Part shown: positions 44,049-58,000 of the stretch, in pieces
Position numbering within the stretch: position 1 is the first letter of the stretch
How the letters are laid out: each line of letters begins with the position of its first letter
NCBI RefSeq assembly: GCF_964199755.1
Contig: NC_133903.1
Location: 2,175,001 to 2,239,000, forward strand
Length of the DNA: 64,000 nucleotides
Direction of reading: 5' to 3'
From: Larus michahellis
Lineage: Eukaryota; Chordata; Aves; Charadriiformes; Laridae
Notes under the pieces: model-generated
What the model was told of the DNA's origin: nothing
Seen by the model: only the letters and a program-made list of their open reading frames with translations
The model's database searches: none
Position numbers and translations under genes: made by a program

Positions 44049-47000
44049 TCAAACGACATGGAGTCAGAGTAGTGAACACTTCGAGCTTGAAAGTCTAGTT
44101 ACAGGGGAAAAAAGCTGTCTGTACCTGAGCTTTAGGGGAAGGAAGACACCGCGCACTGCTATTTTTCTCTCATTCATGCCATTCTTTCCAACAGCTCTTG
44201 CGGTGTCTGTGTAACGCAAACCCTTCAGACGCCCCTGAGTACTGCTCTCAGGAACAGTGTGGTTCATTCCCAGAACAGCACATCAGAGATGCAGTTTTCA
44301 GGGCTGTTTGAAAGAATGAAATGGCTTCCAGTCTCCTCTATAGATGTAACCCATCAGGGGCTCTCCCCTGAGAGCCTCCACAGGAAATTTCTCAGCCCAA
44401 AGTCCAAGCTCTACGGCAGAGCTGATTATCGATGGCCCAGCTGGAGACAACAGACACTTAATGGATCTAGAAATCTCCCCAGGACAATTGTTCGGCTGAG
44501 CCTCAGACTGAGCTTCCATTGTGTGATACAACCTGCCTTATCTTTATTGCAGAGTCCCAGACACGAGGGTGTAACGTGGGCTGACGCCAAGAGCCAGGCC
44601 CAGGACAGTTATCAGAAAACATCTAAGGGCTTTGGGAAGTGGGTTCATTCTGACTCACACCAAGCACTTTATGCTGAAGAGCCCGTTTACGATGGGGCCA
44701 GTCCAGCAGCTTTCTGCTTCTAAGGCAGGCATCGCTACCACCCCCTCACCTCTCCCGGCTACGCGCTGGCTCCGGCAATTGTCCCATCCCTTACTGGGCC
44801 ACCTTAGATCCCTAAACTGGCAGAAAATGAGCAGCCACAGGAAGCGAAGGGTTTCTGAATCAGCGTGGCTAAGGCTGGGCACGAGGCTGAGGCAGCGTGA
44901 GGGCGATGCAGCAGGACTGCCGCGCTCCCGTCGGAGCTGGGAGAGGCTCAGCCTCGGCTCCGCTTGCACCTTCGGAGCCACAGTTGCTCTCCAGATCCTC
45001 TCTACCCTGCACAGAGGGAGAGAGGCTCCTTCGGTGCATGGTTCAACTGCCATTAGCTCTGATTTGCTCACCCCCTCCATTGACTGCAGGTGAACCATCA
45101 TCCACAGGTTCCCAATTCAAACTTCAGTCTCGTTCAAACTTCAGGTGGGGTGTCCACGCGACTGAAAATGGGGCTTAAACTCTTTAGAAAACGTTGCTGT
45201 CTGTCTGCAGCTCCACACCAGACACAGCCCCTGGCGTTTCAAGCTGTCTTGCTCTCCTTGGGTCGGGGATAGGCAGCCAGGTCTCGGGCAGGGCAGCAGA
45301 TCAGCCCGCAGCGCTGAGCAGATCCCACGGGCTCCCGTGGGCGTTACGGGTGCCCAGCACACAGCGGGAGCAGGGCAACGGGAACTGCAACCAGAACTTC
45401 GGTGCTTGCAGAAGTGCTGTGGCCTGACGTTACAAATTCAGAGCTGACAATGCTCACGTTCTGCCAGCCGAGACCCTCCATCACTGTCAAGCCTAATAGC
45501 ATTTTGTACGTAGTCACTGTGCAAACAGATGTAAAACTGGTAATAGAGTCTGGAAGGAGAAGCAGGTTAGACCTCGTCACCAAGTCGCTCACCTGTACCA
45601 TTAACTCGTCGTACGGGGTCTCTGCAGGAAGCTGGTGACAGCCCAGAGACCGCGGCTCTCCTAGAGCAGCTGGTTGATTATTACAATTAATGATTTATTT
45701 CGTGTAGCAGCCATTAGGAGCTGGAACGACTGCTGTACCCGCAAGGCTACACGCATTGAGGGAAGCGGGATACGCGTGTGAAATCCGAACGGCGGTGCAG
45801 GCACAGGAGAGGCGGCTTCTTCACGTGCTGCAACACAGCGGGAAACCACACGTGGGTCAGGGAGCAGGGAGTCACTGGAGATGCTTTTGGGTCGGTTTGG
45901 AGGCAGGAAAGGCAGGTTAGCAGGGAAAGGAAAAAGGCAGAAACGGAAAATTACAGAAGCTGAGGGGGTGGTTATGGTCAATCTGTAACATAAACCCAAA
46001 GCTGCTGTCAGCCAGAGCTGATCTGTGCTGCAAAGGGAAGGAAAGAAAGCAGGAGAACAGGAAGGGATGACAAAGCAGCGCCGTCTTGGTTTGGCCAAGA
46101 CACCGACGCTTCACCCCAGCTTTAGTTCACGCAGCTAAAGGCAGCGCGCTAAGTGTTGTACTGTGCCTTGTACCCCGCACACGCACCGCACACGCACCGC
46201 ACACGCACCGCGGGGCCAGCTCCAGCTCCTGGGTGCATCTCACGGGTCGGTCCGCAGGCTGTCGAACCAGAAAGCCTCCGCTGCTACATTCGCTTACGTT
46301 TCCTTTGCTCTCGCTCTATTTGCAGTCTCGCTGCCGCAAGCCTGACCTTATCTTCGACTTAATAAATAACCGTTTTGCCCTGTTGCTGTTGATCTATCTG
46401 GTGTTGCAGGATGAAACTGATTTCGGGTCAAAATGCTAGAGTTGGGCTGCACCACCTTTAACACCCCCCCAGGGAAAGGAGAGCGCAGGGATCCCTGGGC
46501 AACGCGCGGCCAGGACACGTTTAGCAGTGCAAATAGTGAGCAACGCTCGTAGCCACAAACAGCCCAAGGGCAAGAATTTAATTTCTAACTCTAGAATATG
46601 GCAACTGCTGTCCGAGACAGGACGTGGCTCACGGGCCTCTTACAGCGATTCCTGTGGCTCCTGCCCTTGCTTAAAAGGAACTTGTCACAGTAAAATCCAA
46701 CAGGAGTTATCCGAGGAGTTACCTGGATGCACCGCTGGTCAAGAATGGGACTGGCAGGGAAGGCACAGAGATTTGGGGGGGATTCAAGTTAATTTAAAGG
46801 ATGCAGGGCTGGTGCTTTCCCGGCTGGCTCTGCCCAGGCTGGCTAACGGGCAGGGTGGGTGGGTGATGCCCGTGCTCCAGGCCCTCACCAGCACCACCAG
46901 GCTCACACTGGGTTGCCGGCTGGCCAGGAGGGACGGGGGGCCAGCCCGGCCACCCCAGCAGCGTTCCCTCCCGGAGCGGTGTCAGCGCCGGTGGGCGCTG

Positions 47001-48740
47001 TGTGCTGGGCTCTGTGTGTGCTCGGGCAGGGCAGCACGTAGCCGCGCGGCTCCGGAGCGAAACACGTACCAGACGCATTATTGAGACAGGAATTTCTTGT
47101 CATCGCAAGAGCTTTACTCACCTTTGTCATTTTTAATGCATTGCACTCGGAGCCTGGTTTAACAAAACCCAACGCGCTCCCCCCTCCCCGGCCTTTCAGA
47201 GATAATTTAAGTCTCTTTCTGAAAGGCCTTTGTATGATTTCAGCGGCTCCCAGGGCGAGGATGAAATACCAGGAGAGCGGCAGCAAGACGTAAGGTTTTC
47301 ACCCCAGGGCGCTGCCGGTCAAACGAAACCCTGCGGGAACAAAGGCCTTGCGCGGGGCGCAGAGCGTGTGCCATCGCGGGGTCTCATCCCCATGCCCCGC
47401 GCTGCCCCCCGCCAGCCCTCATCCGTCCTGCCTGCCTCCGCCTCTGCCTCCTCGCCCGCCGCAGCAGGCGGCGTTGAGTCATCCTGGGCACGCTCTGGGG
47501 GAAACCATCGCCTCCAGCCCATTTCTTGGAAACTAATTAAAAGGAGGGAGGAAAAAAAAAAAAAAAGAAAAAAAAAAAGAGAAAGTCCCAGAAATGTTGC
47601 GACACACTTTCTTCTTCTGCTTCTGGGCGGCTGTGGCCTTGTGACATCTCCACACCACGCCGGCAGCTCCAGCGTGGAACCTCGCGGCCGTTTGCTCCGG
47701 GACCGCGCTGACCACAGCTACGGCCCCTGCACGCTCCGTCCGCTTCCTGCCCTGCCTTCTCTGCGTTTGCGAGGCTGAGGCCCCATATCTGCTGAATAAT
47801 TAGCCTTTATATGATCTAACCTTTGGATAAACGTACCTTTAGCTTTCTGCTTCCTGGTCACGTAAGACAGCTCTTTCTTCCCTGAACAATCTTACTCCAT
47901 TGGCTCTTCATTCCCAACATCCTCCTGAAAGCCACTATTCAACCAGGGAGATCTCAGCTCCTTCCACACAAGATTTAAACCCTTATGAGGGATGCAAGTT
48001 CCAGGCGTTCTGTATCTTTGACTTGAACTAATCTCATTCCCCTGTCCCGTTCCCCTTCTGAAGCCTGCCAGCTCAGCGGGCTTCATTAACTTCATTAACT
48101 TCTTCCCTCTATCTCTTAGAAGCCGTTCTTGCAACATGAAGAATCCTCCCAGAATTTTAAAATCTGATTTTGCCTTTCCATTCCGCTGGCGAATCCACTC
48201 ATGATCACTTGATCCGAGCTAATTTTCCGTGGCTAGCTATTACACGTCCTCAACTTCAGACACAAAGTCTGAAATCCCGTCCCTTCTGGGCAGTTCAGAG
48301 ACGACCTGAAGAAGCAGTTTATGGGCGACAGCCCCCAGGGATACACGGGCTTTACCCTTGTTAACAACCTTTGATCTCCACTTGACATCAAGAAAGCTGA
48401 AGAAAGACTCCCGTAACGATACTATTTGTCTTTCTAGTAACACGGAGACCTCAAACCCTACCCAAACCTGAATCTGGAGGTTTCTAACAGGATTCAAAGA
48501 AACCTACTCGTTTCCCCGTGTCAGCGGAGTGTCTGGAGGGTCATAGTACTGCTACTAAAGGACCTTGAGGTCTCGGGGGAGGAGGAGGCTGTAGAGGAAT
48601 GCCAAGCACCTTCTCCCATGTATATGTTCTTGCACACACATGCATGGGTTTGTAATTTGAAACTCTCTTTACTTCTGGACAGGCTTTGCAAACTGCTTAG
48701 ACCACATTCTCTGAGGTGTTTAAAGAGGGTGGAGTATGCA
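44049..48740. other. Gene A 3' flank and spacer before gene B
   Basis: 4.7 kb holding the gene A 3'UTR (end not placed) and the spacer between the tandem P450 genes. A short (CGCACACGCAC)3 repeat and an A-rich purine tract at about 47551-47583 are visible. A moderately GC-rich patch lies around 46.8-47.5 kb. I found no decayed P450 exon and no other gene. Confidence 0.55.
46176..46208. repeat. 11-bp tandem repeat, three units
   Basis: Three exact copies of cgcacacgcac in the spacer between the two P450 genes. Confidence 0.9.
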
Positions 48741-48894
48741 CTATTTATTTAGGTACTCTACAAACCTTAATAAGAATCGAGTGCTTGTAGCAATCGCAGA
48801 GAGCAAACAGAAAGCCAGCTGGCAGAAACGAACAGTGCCACTGCATTCTTACTGCTACTAACCCCCCCAAAAAACAGATTATTACTGAAAAAAA
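48741..48894 (+). promoter_or_regulatory. CYP2W1: Candidate CYP2W1 core promoter and 5'UTR
   Basis: An A/T-rich ctatttattt at 48741-48750 could serve as a TATA-like element, giving a 5'UTR of about 120 nt. The last 84 bp before the ATG are also present in the intron-1 copy at 50146, which shows at least that these bases travelled with exon 1. Confidence 0.3.
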
Positions 48895-49092
48895 ATGTCT
48901 TTTTTAATTTCGTTTATCTCTGATCCTGCATTGATTTGTCTGCTGTGTGCAGCGGTATTATTAGCTGTTCTCTATTTTTCAACTGGCTATAAAAATTCAG
49001 CTTTTAAATTTCCTCCTGGTCCAACTCCTCTTCCGATCATTGGTAACCTGCACTTGGTGGATCTTAGAAGGCAAGATAAATCACTAATGAAG
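48895..49092 (+). CDS. CYP2W1: CYP2W1 exon 1
   Basis: 66 codons, [18 protein letters not shown] ... [16 protein letters not shown] ... DKSLMK. An A at -3 supports the start. The donor is gtagga, phase 0. Confidence 0.93.
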
Positions 49093-52000
49093 GTAGGACA
49101 AAAACCCCCAAACCCAGACCCTCATAGATTTTAAAGCTGCCTGGGATATATCAGTGATAACTTTTTGTCTTTTTTAATTCAAACTAAATTGTAAAGGTGC
49201 GAAAATTGCTTTATAATATTTTTCCGGGCTTCTTCTAGCCAGTGTCTGTGTTGATGCAATGAGCGATCAACCATTAAAAAAAGACCTCTGGGTAATATGG
49301 GAATTCTTCATGTAATTGTGATGATGTACATGAAGTATATAATGCTTGTGGGATTTGAAATATTAATTTGACAGCTCGGACACCCAGAAATCTTTTAAAG
49401 CATTAGGACATAACTAACACGGAATGAAATTGCTTCCCTCCCCTCTGCCCTGGGGAACTGGCAAGGGGAATTCCACCAGGCAGGGACCCCAAAGCTGCTT
49501 CGGGGAGGGCCAAAATCCAGACTCGCTGCAAAATCCACTTCCCTCTTGATGAATTGGATACGCATTAAAATCTAGATGGCACTACAAGAGAGGGATGGAA
49601 AAGCTGCACGAAGCAACCAGAACGAATAGCCTGTAAGCGCTTCTCTTAACCTGTAATTAAGACAACTTACCCCGCTTACGGAGGTGAACTGTTCTGCGGC
49701 GCCGGAGGAGGCTGGCCGAGCCCGGGGTCTCCGAGTGAGCCTGCCCAGGTCCCTCCTCGCCGGGGCGGACGGCACCCCCGGGGATCCCCCCGCACCAGGG
49801 CCGGGGCGAGGGTGAGCGCGGAGGCGGTGGCGGCTCCCGAGGAGATGCCGACACGGGTGCCGTCACGCCGGGGCTCAGCACACGCCGGCGCGTTCCTGGG
49901 AGCAGCCGAGCCCCGGCCGGTGCTGCCCTGGGGGAGGCTCCGGCACCCGGTGGCTTTGGGGATGATGTTGGGGCTGGGGTGAGTTTACCCAGCGGGGCTG
50001 GGCAGACGTTGCCGCAGCCTCCGACCGGCCGTGCGGAATTCCCTCCACGTGCTTTCATCACCTGCCAGGCTGCGTTGGGTATTCCCTATGTTTGCCTTTA
50101 CTTCGGGATTACTCCAGAGGGGTTACCCTTCCATCTCACCCCCACAAAGCCAGCTGGCAGAAACTGAACAGTGCCACTGCATTTTTATTGCTTCTAACCC
50201 CAAAAAACCAGATTATTACTAAAAAAAAAGTCTTTTTAAATTTCATTTGTCTCTGATCCTGCATTAATTTGTCTGCCGCGTGCAGCAGTATTATCAGCTG
50301 TTCTCTATTTTTCAACTGGCTGTAAAAATTTAGCTTTTAAGTTTCCTCCTTGGTCCAACTCCTCCACTCGGAGCAGAACGCGGTGACTGCAGGGAGCAGC
50401 AGGCGCCAGTGGCTGTTGGCTGGGGACCCTGACGGGGGGATCTGGGGGGATGCCGCCTCTCCCCTGAGAAAGCAGCTGCGGGAGCGGGCACAGACTGGGG
50501 CGGCACACGTACACCCTGTGTTTGCCCAGGCTGGGATTTGAGCTGTGGCTTCCCATCACCCTGCTCCAGCCCAAACCCTTCTGGGCTGTCCCCAGCTGCT
50601 CTTCCCAAGCTGCCAGGGAGCAAGATGCAGCCGGGGCGGAGGTAGGAGGAGTACTCAGGCTCCCTCGGTCCCCGATGCAGGGGATGCACTCCCCTCCCAG
50701 ACCCCTTTCCTTGTTGAAGAGGAGCGGGGATCCACAGGTAGGACACGCCAGCAGGACTGCACGCTCCTGGAGGGATTTTCAGCCCCACCAAGGCACCGCG
50801 TCGCCATCGTAAACCGCCCGGCTCGGCACAGCTTTGGTGGGGATCTGCGGAGAATCTGTCCTGGGGCGTATGGCAGTGAAAAATCTGCTCCGTGTCATGG
50901 CAAAGATACATCCAGAGCCTTCTCAGAGCAAAGCCAGCATCACTTTGTACAAGCACGGGGACAGCCGGCGGTCCAGGCAGCCTCCTGCCCTGCCCTGGGT
51001 TTCCCTCCTGTGCCCAGCTGAGCTCTAGGTGCCAAAGCCAGGTCCGAGCAGAGGGGCACGGATTTGCAATTTGTGGTCATCCAGGGCAAACTAAACACCT
51101 GGCGTGGGGCAAACGGCTCCTCTGCCTAGGAGCAGGGACGCAGGAGCACTTTGGTACGAGAGGAGCATCGTTCCAAACCTTTTCTGTGCGACAGCGTCAT
51201 TATTTGCACTGAAACATCTTCCCTGGTCTCGTCTTTCTCCGCTTTGCCAACCTGTGTTGCCATTTGAGGTCCAGTCTTTAACTCTAGGTGGGTTTTTTTT
51301 GTTTTTCATTTACTTTTTCCTTAACAGCAGAACCAGATCGGTAATGCACTGATGGGGGTGGGGGTTCTTTCGTGGCAATAAGCCTAAAATCCATACGGAT
51401 GCCAGGCAGGTGTCCGTATGAAATGCCTCGTGTCTGACGGCGATGAGCTCACAGATGCTGTTCCGCCGGCAGCGGCTCCGCAGCCCTTCCCAGCAGGGCA
51501 CCAGGACGTAACGCGTCCTTTGAGAAAGCAAGGGGCGCTTGCCCCCGGCACGCTCCCTGCCTTCCCCACCGTCACAGCTCGCCTCTTTTTCAGCTTGCAG
51601 AAAAATACGGCCCCATCTTCACCCTCCACTTTGGGTTCCAGAAGGTTGTGGTCCTGACCGGGTACGAAGTTGTGCGGGACGCGCTTGTGAACTACACAGA
51701 GGAGTTTGTAGACAGACCATCCATCCCAATATTTGACCAAATTCAGAACGGAAACGGTACTAGAGAAATGAGCGGGGGCGGGCGGGAGGGACGACACCGT
51801 CGCTTGGTGCCAGCCTAACTGTGCTTCCCCGGAGCCCGGCTTTTAAACATCCCCCTTGGACCCTTCCGAAGCCAAGCCGACAGAAAAGATTCGGCTTTCC
51901 TCGCATTCATTTCCTCCTGGCTTTTCACTGCCATCATTTTCGCTAATGCGCTTGCGCCCGATCCGCATCCTAAACGTTCGAGGGTGAGGAGTGGGATTTT

Positions 52001-55000
52001 TAAAGGCAGCGTGGTCATTCTGGGGTTAATTTCTGTAAGACGTCAATGAGGGCGGCTCTCCACCACCACCACACTTACAAACCTTCCCCAGGGTTCCAGG
52101 GGGACTTTGGACTAACTGGTTTGGGGGTCTCTCCCTTTCTCCCGTGGCCGGGTGCCGCAGTTCTGGCCATCATCAGCCCCCCGTGCCTCGCCTCCCCACA
52201 AAATCTCTTGGGTGGGCCACGGGAAACAGGTTCAGGCAGAAGCAATAGCCTGAGGCCGGGAATGTGCCCCCACAACCAACCCCCTGGCTTTTCCAGCGCA
52301 ACGGAGTATTTCAGAGGACATTTTGCCTTGTTTTCCATCCTCTGCTGCAGCTGAGGCTTTAGCTTTGAGCATCCAAAAGGCAGCTTTAGATGCTGGTCAC
52401 AGGCTGAAGTTGGGACCACAATTAGAAATTAAATTACCCAGCCATAATATCAATATATGAATTTGTCGCTACATAAGGGAAAGGAATCGATAGGGAGAAA
52501 AGCATTTTTCAGAGCTAATTTACACGTAAAATATCCCCGTGGGAGACTGTCAATATTGCACTATAAGTCCTTTCGCACTTACCTTCTCAGCCCAGCTCTG
52601 GGACACTTAGAGACGACCCAAAGCTGTAAATTCACAGGGACTAAGTAACAATGGTCACAAATTTTCCCACGAAACATTTTTTCTTCAGAAAATGCCAATT
52701 TGTTGACTCCGAAGCTGTCTGCAGAAAAGGAATGATCCAGATGAAATTGCCTGAATTAAAGAAAAATTAAAAATGGAGTTTAGAAATTTGCTTTGACATT
52801 TTTAGAGCAAGAAGATTTGCTTTCCAAATTAAAACCGCACTGCTTTGAAGCAGTGCTTATTCTGGAAAAAACAGAGACATTTCAAAACCTTGCAGCCAAG
52901 ACGAAGATGTGAGGTGCTGGAATCCAGCTTTTCCATTGACACAATCTGAGATAGTCTTTGGATTATTGACAAAATTTTTTCCTTCACTACTTCCAACACC
53001 CTGACAGGATGAAGTACCCATCCCTGCTTGGTGGCGTTAGTGATCATCAAGTCATGAGCTCAGCGACCTCTACAAAATGACACTATTTTTACCACTGCTG
53101 GAAACAGAGCGTTGCTGGGAATCTCCATAAAACAGTTCGGCACCAACCAGGGCTGAGGAGACTGAATTATCCCATCCCATATAGAATCATAGAAGGGTTT
53201 GGGTTGGAAGGGACCTTAAAGATCATCTAGTTCTAACCCCCTGCCGTGGACAGGGATATAGATAAAATATCTGTCTGACTGGAATAGGACGAGGGGAGAA
53301 GCTTCAAAGACACAAGGTTGTTGCTTGAGGCCTTAGACTTGCAACCAAACAGGTTCAGAAAGTTGCGTGATTGACTTAGACTAACGTCTCTCCCCAATTC
53401 TACAGCCAGCAGTTCTGGTCTGAAACCATACCTCCCTCTCTTGCACTCAGGAGAGGGCTGGGGCAGAGCGGGTTGGGTGGGACCTTGTTTTTCCCCAACG
53501 ACAGGCTCAGTGAGACTGGGCGAATGGAGCTGAGAGGATACAGGGATGGGGCACAGAGAAACGGGAGACCCTTAGTCCCCAAATCCATGGGAAACTGGGC
53601 AGCAGAAACACTTGTGGAGATCCCTCCTCATCCAGTCCCCTATTTTGCTCCGGGCGGTGGGGCTCCTCCGTGCGTGAGCCCAGCGGCGATGCCTCACGGC
53701 CTCCCCAGGTTTGTTCTTCTCTATCGGGGAGCTGTGGAGAACAACTCGGAGGTTCACCGTATCCAGCATGCGCAACCTCGGCATGGGGAAAAAAATGATA
53801 GAAGGGAGAATTTTCGAGGAGCTTCACTTCCTCATCGAGATGATCAAATCCTTCAAAGGTGAGCTGGAGGCCATCTCGGTGCTGCACAGCCTCACGTGCG
53901 TCACTGCTGTGGCAACATCTCACTAACGTTTCCATCCTCCTCCCCTCGCAGGGGAACCTTTCAGCCTGACGTCCTTCAACTGTGCTCCCATCAACATCAC
54001 CTTCATCATGCTCTTCGGGGACAGGTTTGACTACAAGGACCCAACATTTCTCACTCTCTTAAGACTCATAGATGAAGTTATGATCCTTCTGGGATCTCCA
54101 TATTTGAACGTAAGTAACCTGTCCCACAGATTAACGTTTTTTTCACACTGGCACGTTACATTTGTGAGCTTCACAAACCCTAGGCTTTAGTTCTGCAGTT
54201 TTCAAATGTTCAGAACCAGCCATTACACGTAAAACGTGACACTTCTGTCACGCCACCTTGGTCACCACAAGTGTGCAGCAGATTCCCCTTTGCTACTCTC
54301 CTTTTGAACCATCCTGCACATCTGTGTGGAGCTAAAATAAGAACCGAACTATGGTTATTTTAGCTCCACAGATTTTTTTCTTTTTGTCATTTTCAAAATA
54401 ATTGCACCATCTAGGCTTTCTCTGCCTCTGCTGCATTTTCTAAAATGGCACGTTCGGTGCTGATGTCCAGGCGAGTGAGATTTCACAGGCTGCGTCAAAA
54501 ACGCTTCCTTGGAGAGTACCGGGAGAACTCTGTGTATCTTCAAACTATCACCCCCCGTCCTTCATAACGTTGGAAATCCCGATGTTGGAAAAAACCAACC
54601 AGTCTCATACTGTTCTAAACCGGCTGGTGGCCTGGCACGCTGGAGCCCCAGCTTTGTTGAGAGGCTGGCCAGGCTGTTACTGGTTCCTACAGAACAGCAC
54701 AAATGCTTAAAATTAGGTAGTACTAAATAAAGGCTCAAAGGTTGCAAAGCCCTCCCATGTGAAAATCTGCCCGGGAAGTCCCCGAGATGCTAAGACACGA
54801 CTACGACAAGACAATGCTCACCTGAAGCTGTTTCGGCATGCCGATATTTCTGCAGACTTAACGCTTCTCTTTTTTAACTCCTCATTAGTATTTCAATTTC
54901 TACCCGTTCCTCGGATTCCTGTTCAAAACCCACAAGATCATGCTTGGGAAAATAGAAGATGTGCGCGTCATTTTAAGGCAATACATCAAGGCAAGCAGGG

Positions 55001-58000
55001 AGGATATCAACGAGAACAGCGTGAGGAGCTACATTGATGCGCTGATATTCAAGCAACACGAGGTATTTGACTGCTTAGCCCTGTTGGCTGTTTGCAGCGT
55101 CTCCTTTGGGTTTTTCTAGCTAAAGCCGTTGCTGAGTCTTGATTTCAGTCATGTCATGTAAACCTATTAAAATCCATGCTGTTACTCTAGTGGTATTGAA
55201 ATCAGACGCCACTCTCTTACAGTTGGTGTAATTTACTGCAGGGGTTTTTCTATCGAAATTAAGATATAAAAGCCACTCTCCCCGTCCACTCCTGAAATAG
55301 CAGCGCTAATAACATGAGATCAGCTCCTTGTTCCTTGTAGCAATTGCATGAATTCACATGAGAGGTGACTCTGCCTTTCTTGTTACAACAACGAATCAAT
55401 TAATCATCGATACTGTTGCTCCAAGACGAATGATCCGCCTAAAGTACTTGGATAATAAATCATCTGTACAAGCCCTAGCCCTGCCCTGCATCGTACTTAA
55501 GTAGAGACTTGGCAGTTTCACACATCAGGTGATTTCATTCAGCACAAAATATTTGGGATCTGAGTTTTTAATTCTTTCTGGATCTGGGCCAACCTTAGGC
55601 ACAAAGCCTTCTACCCGGCTACGTGGAGGAAGTGTTAGTACGGTCCTAAAGCCCAGCAGAAATGGCCTGAAAGGTCACTTTGAACGTTGTTGGGGATTCA
55701 ACCCTGCCCCCGGGCAGGAGGAGCCCCTCAGAGCTGGGATTAGCTGAATGTCCTCCTGTACAGGGGAGAGACCGGGCTCTTTCCAAACCTGTGAGCCTGA
55801 GTCCGTGAAGAGCATTTGGCTCTGGGCTTCAGCCTGCTTCTGGGTGGAGATGGGTGCTGAATCAGAACTCCACTCCAAACCTTCCATCTTTGGTGCTCCC
55901 ATCTTAGGTGAACGCTCTGCATTCAAGATCAGGTCTACTTTAACACCCAGTTCACAAACACAAGATGATAGTCAACAGTGTTGTAGGCTACGCGGTGTTT
56001 CCCAAGCTTGCTGAATACTAAGACTGATGGCTTTAAGACCTTTCTTACCACTTGTGTTTTTCAAGGAGAAAAACAAGAAAGACAGCCTCTTCCATGACGA
56101 CAACTTAATAGCATCCATACTTGACCTGGTCATGGCAGGAACAGAGACCATAGCCACAACGCTCCAGTGGTCCATCCTCCTGATGATGAAATACCCAGAG
56201 ATTCAAAGTGAGCTCCTTTCGCCTATACTCTGTCTGTGGCATGGCAGATATGGGATGGGGAGAGGCCGGGACGCAGATCCACAGGAGCTCTTTTGTCTTA
56301 AGAACCATCTCTCTATTATTATGAACTCCTGATGTAATTAGATGCTGGTCAAAGTCACAATCAAATAGTCCCTGTGCCTTGCTGGGACAGAGGATGAATG
56401 GAGAACCAAGTATGATGCTGGGGAACCAACCCATCCATGTGTCCGAACTAGAAACCGAGCGGGGAAACCCTGGCTGGTGTTTTAAGAATCCTCTCCCTCC
56501 AGACCCTGGAAAAATATGTTTTTCCCAAAACCGAATCGGGAACTGGCTTTCTTGCTGGAACCCAACTGTGCTTGTTCCTTCCAGAAAAGGTGCAGGAGGA
56601 GATTGGGAGAACTGTCAAAGCTGGAAGCTGGGCCACGTATGAGGATCGGAAGAACATGCCATATACAAATGCGGTGCTACACGAAGTGCAGAGGTTTATC
56701 ACGCTCCTGCCCCACGTTCCCCGCTGCACTGCTGTTGACACCCACTTCAGGGGCTACTTCCTTCCCAAGGTAGGTAACTGCTCCAGCCCAGGAACACACC
56801 GCCCTCCTCGTTTTTGCCAGTGCCACTAGAGACTGGTTTCTTTAGAGGGAATGATAGGACAGAAGCTCAAAGTAGGTATCCAAATCATCCCCAGAAGAAC
56901 TTCTATGTTGAATCTGTGAGACTGGTATTGTAGGACTATTGTGTCCTAGTTGAGTCTGTTCAACCATGTTGAGTCCAGGGAGACTAGTATTGTAGGACTC
57001 AATCCAGTCATGTTCAAGACTTCCTCACTCCACGCGTGACCCTGGTTTACCTCCTTGATGCCATCTGCACAGTGAAGTATCTGCCAGGGAATTTACAGGA
57101 TCTGAGCCTCTGCTTGAGGTTTTCACAGCACCCGTGTGGTTTTGGCTTCAATCCTTGGCACTGCTGGGAAAATCTCACTGCCTTCTCTCTCAACTGGCTG
57201 ATGGGATAAAACCCTCAGGGTCTCCACCTACCCCTGGGACACCAAAGTCTGTGTCACAAAATGAACCAAAACACAGCACTTTTCATACCTTTTGTGCCTT
57301 CAAATACTTTTTTTTCAGGGTATAATTGTAATCCCGTCGCTCACCTCAGTGCTGCTGGATAAGACGCAATGGGAGACACCACATCAGTTCAATCCCAACC
57401 ACTTCCTTGACGCCGAAGGGAATTTTGTAAAGAGAGAGGCTTTCCTGCCCTTCTCCATAGGTAGGTAAAGGGCTCATCTGCACAGAGCTGAGGCTATGGC
57501 AGGACCATTTTATTACAGTATACACTAACGTGGTCTTCATGGCTAAGGACTGCCTTTAACTCGGTGAATAAGCAACAGGTAACTGAACGGAGTCACTTAT
57601 TCTGCGTCCAGGCAAATGGCTGCTCACAGAGCACACCTCTCCCACCACCGAAGGGCTTGGTTCCCAAAGGTTCGACAGGAGAGAAGACAAAGAGATATAT
57701 TGCATCCAAAAGAAGGTGGAAAAATGCCTTAAAGCTGTTAGGAGTAGGTGGATAATCAGACAGGACTGGTGGGGCCGCCAGCATAGCTACGCGCAGGGTT
57801 TCGTGAGTGCTCCTGGAAGTGAGGGTACAATCCAGGGACCCTCAAGTCCTGTCTTGAGACAAGTCCCACTTGTGAGTGGCTCTGATGGACAAGACCTCAT
57901 CCATTGCCCACCAGAGCCAAGGAGGAGGGTCCCAATAAGCCTCGCACCTTGGCTGGGTACTGCAGCCAGCAGAGACCCAGCATCAAACCGAAATCTTAAA

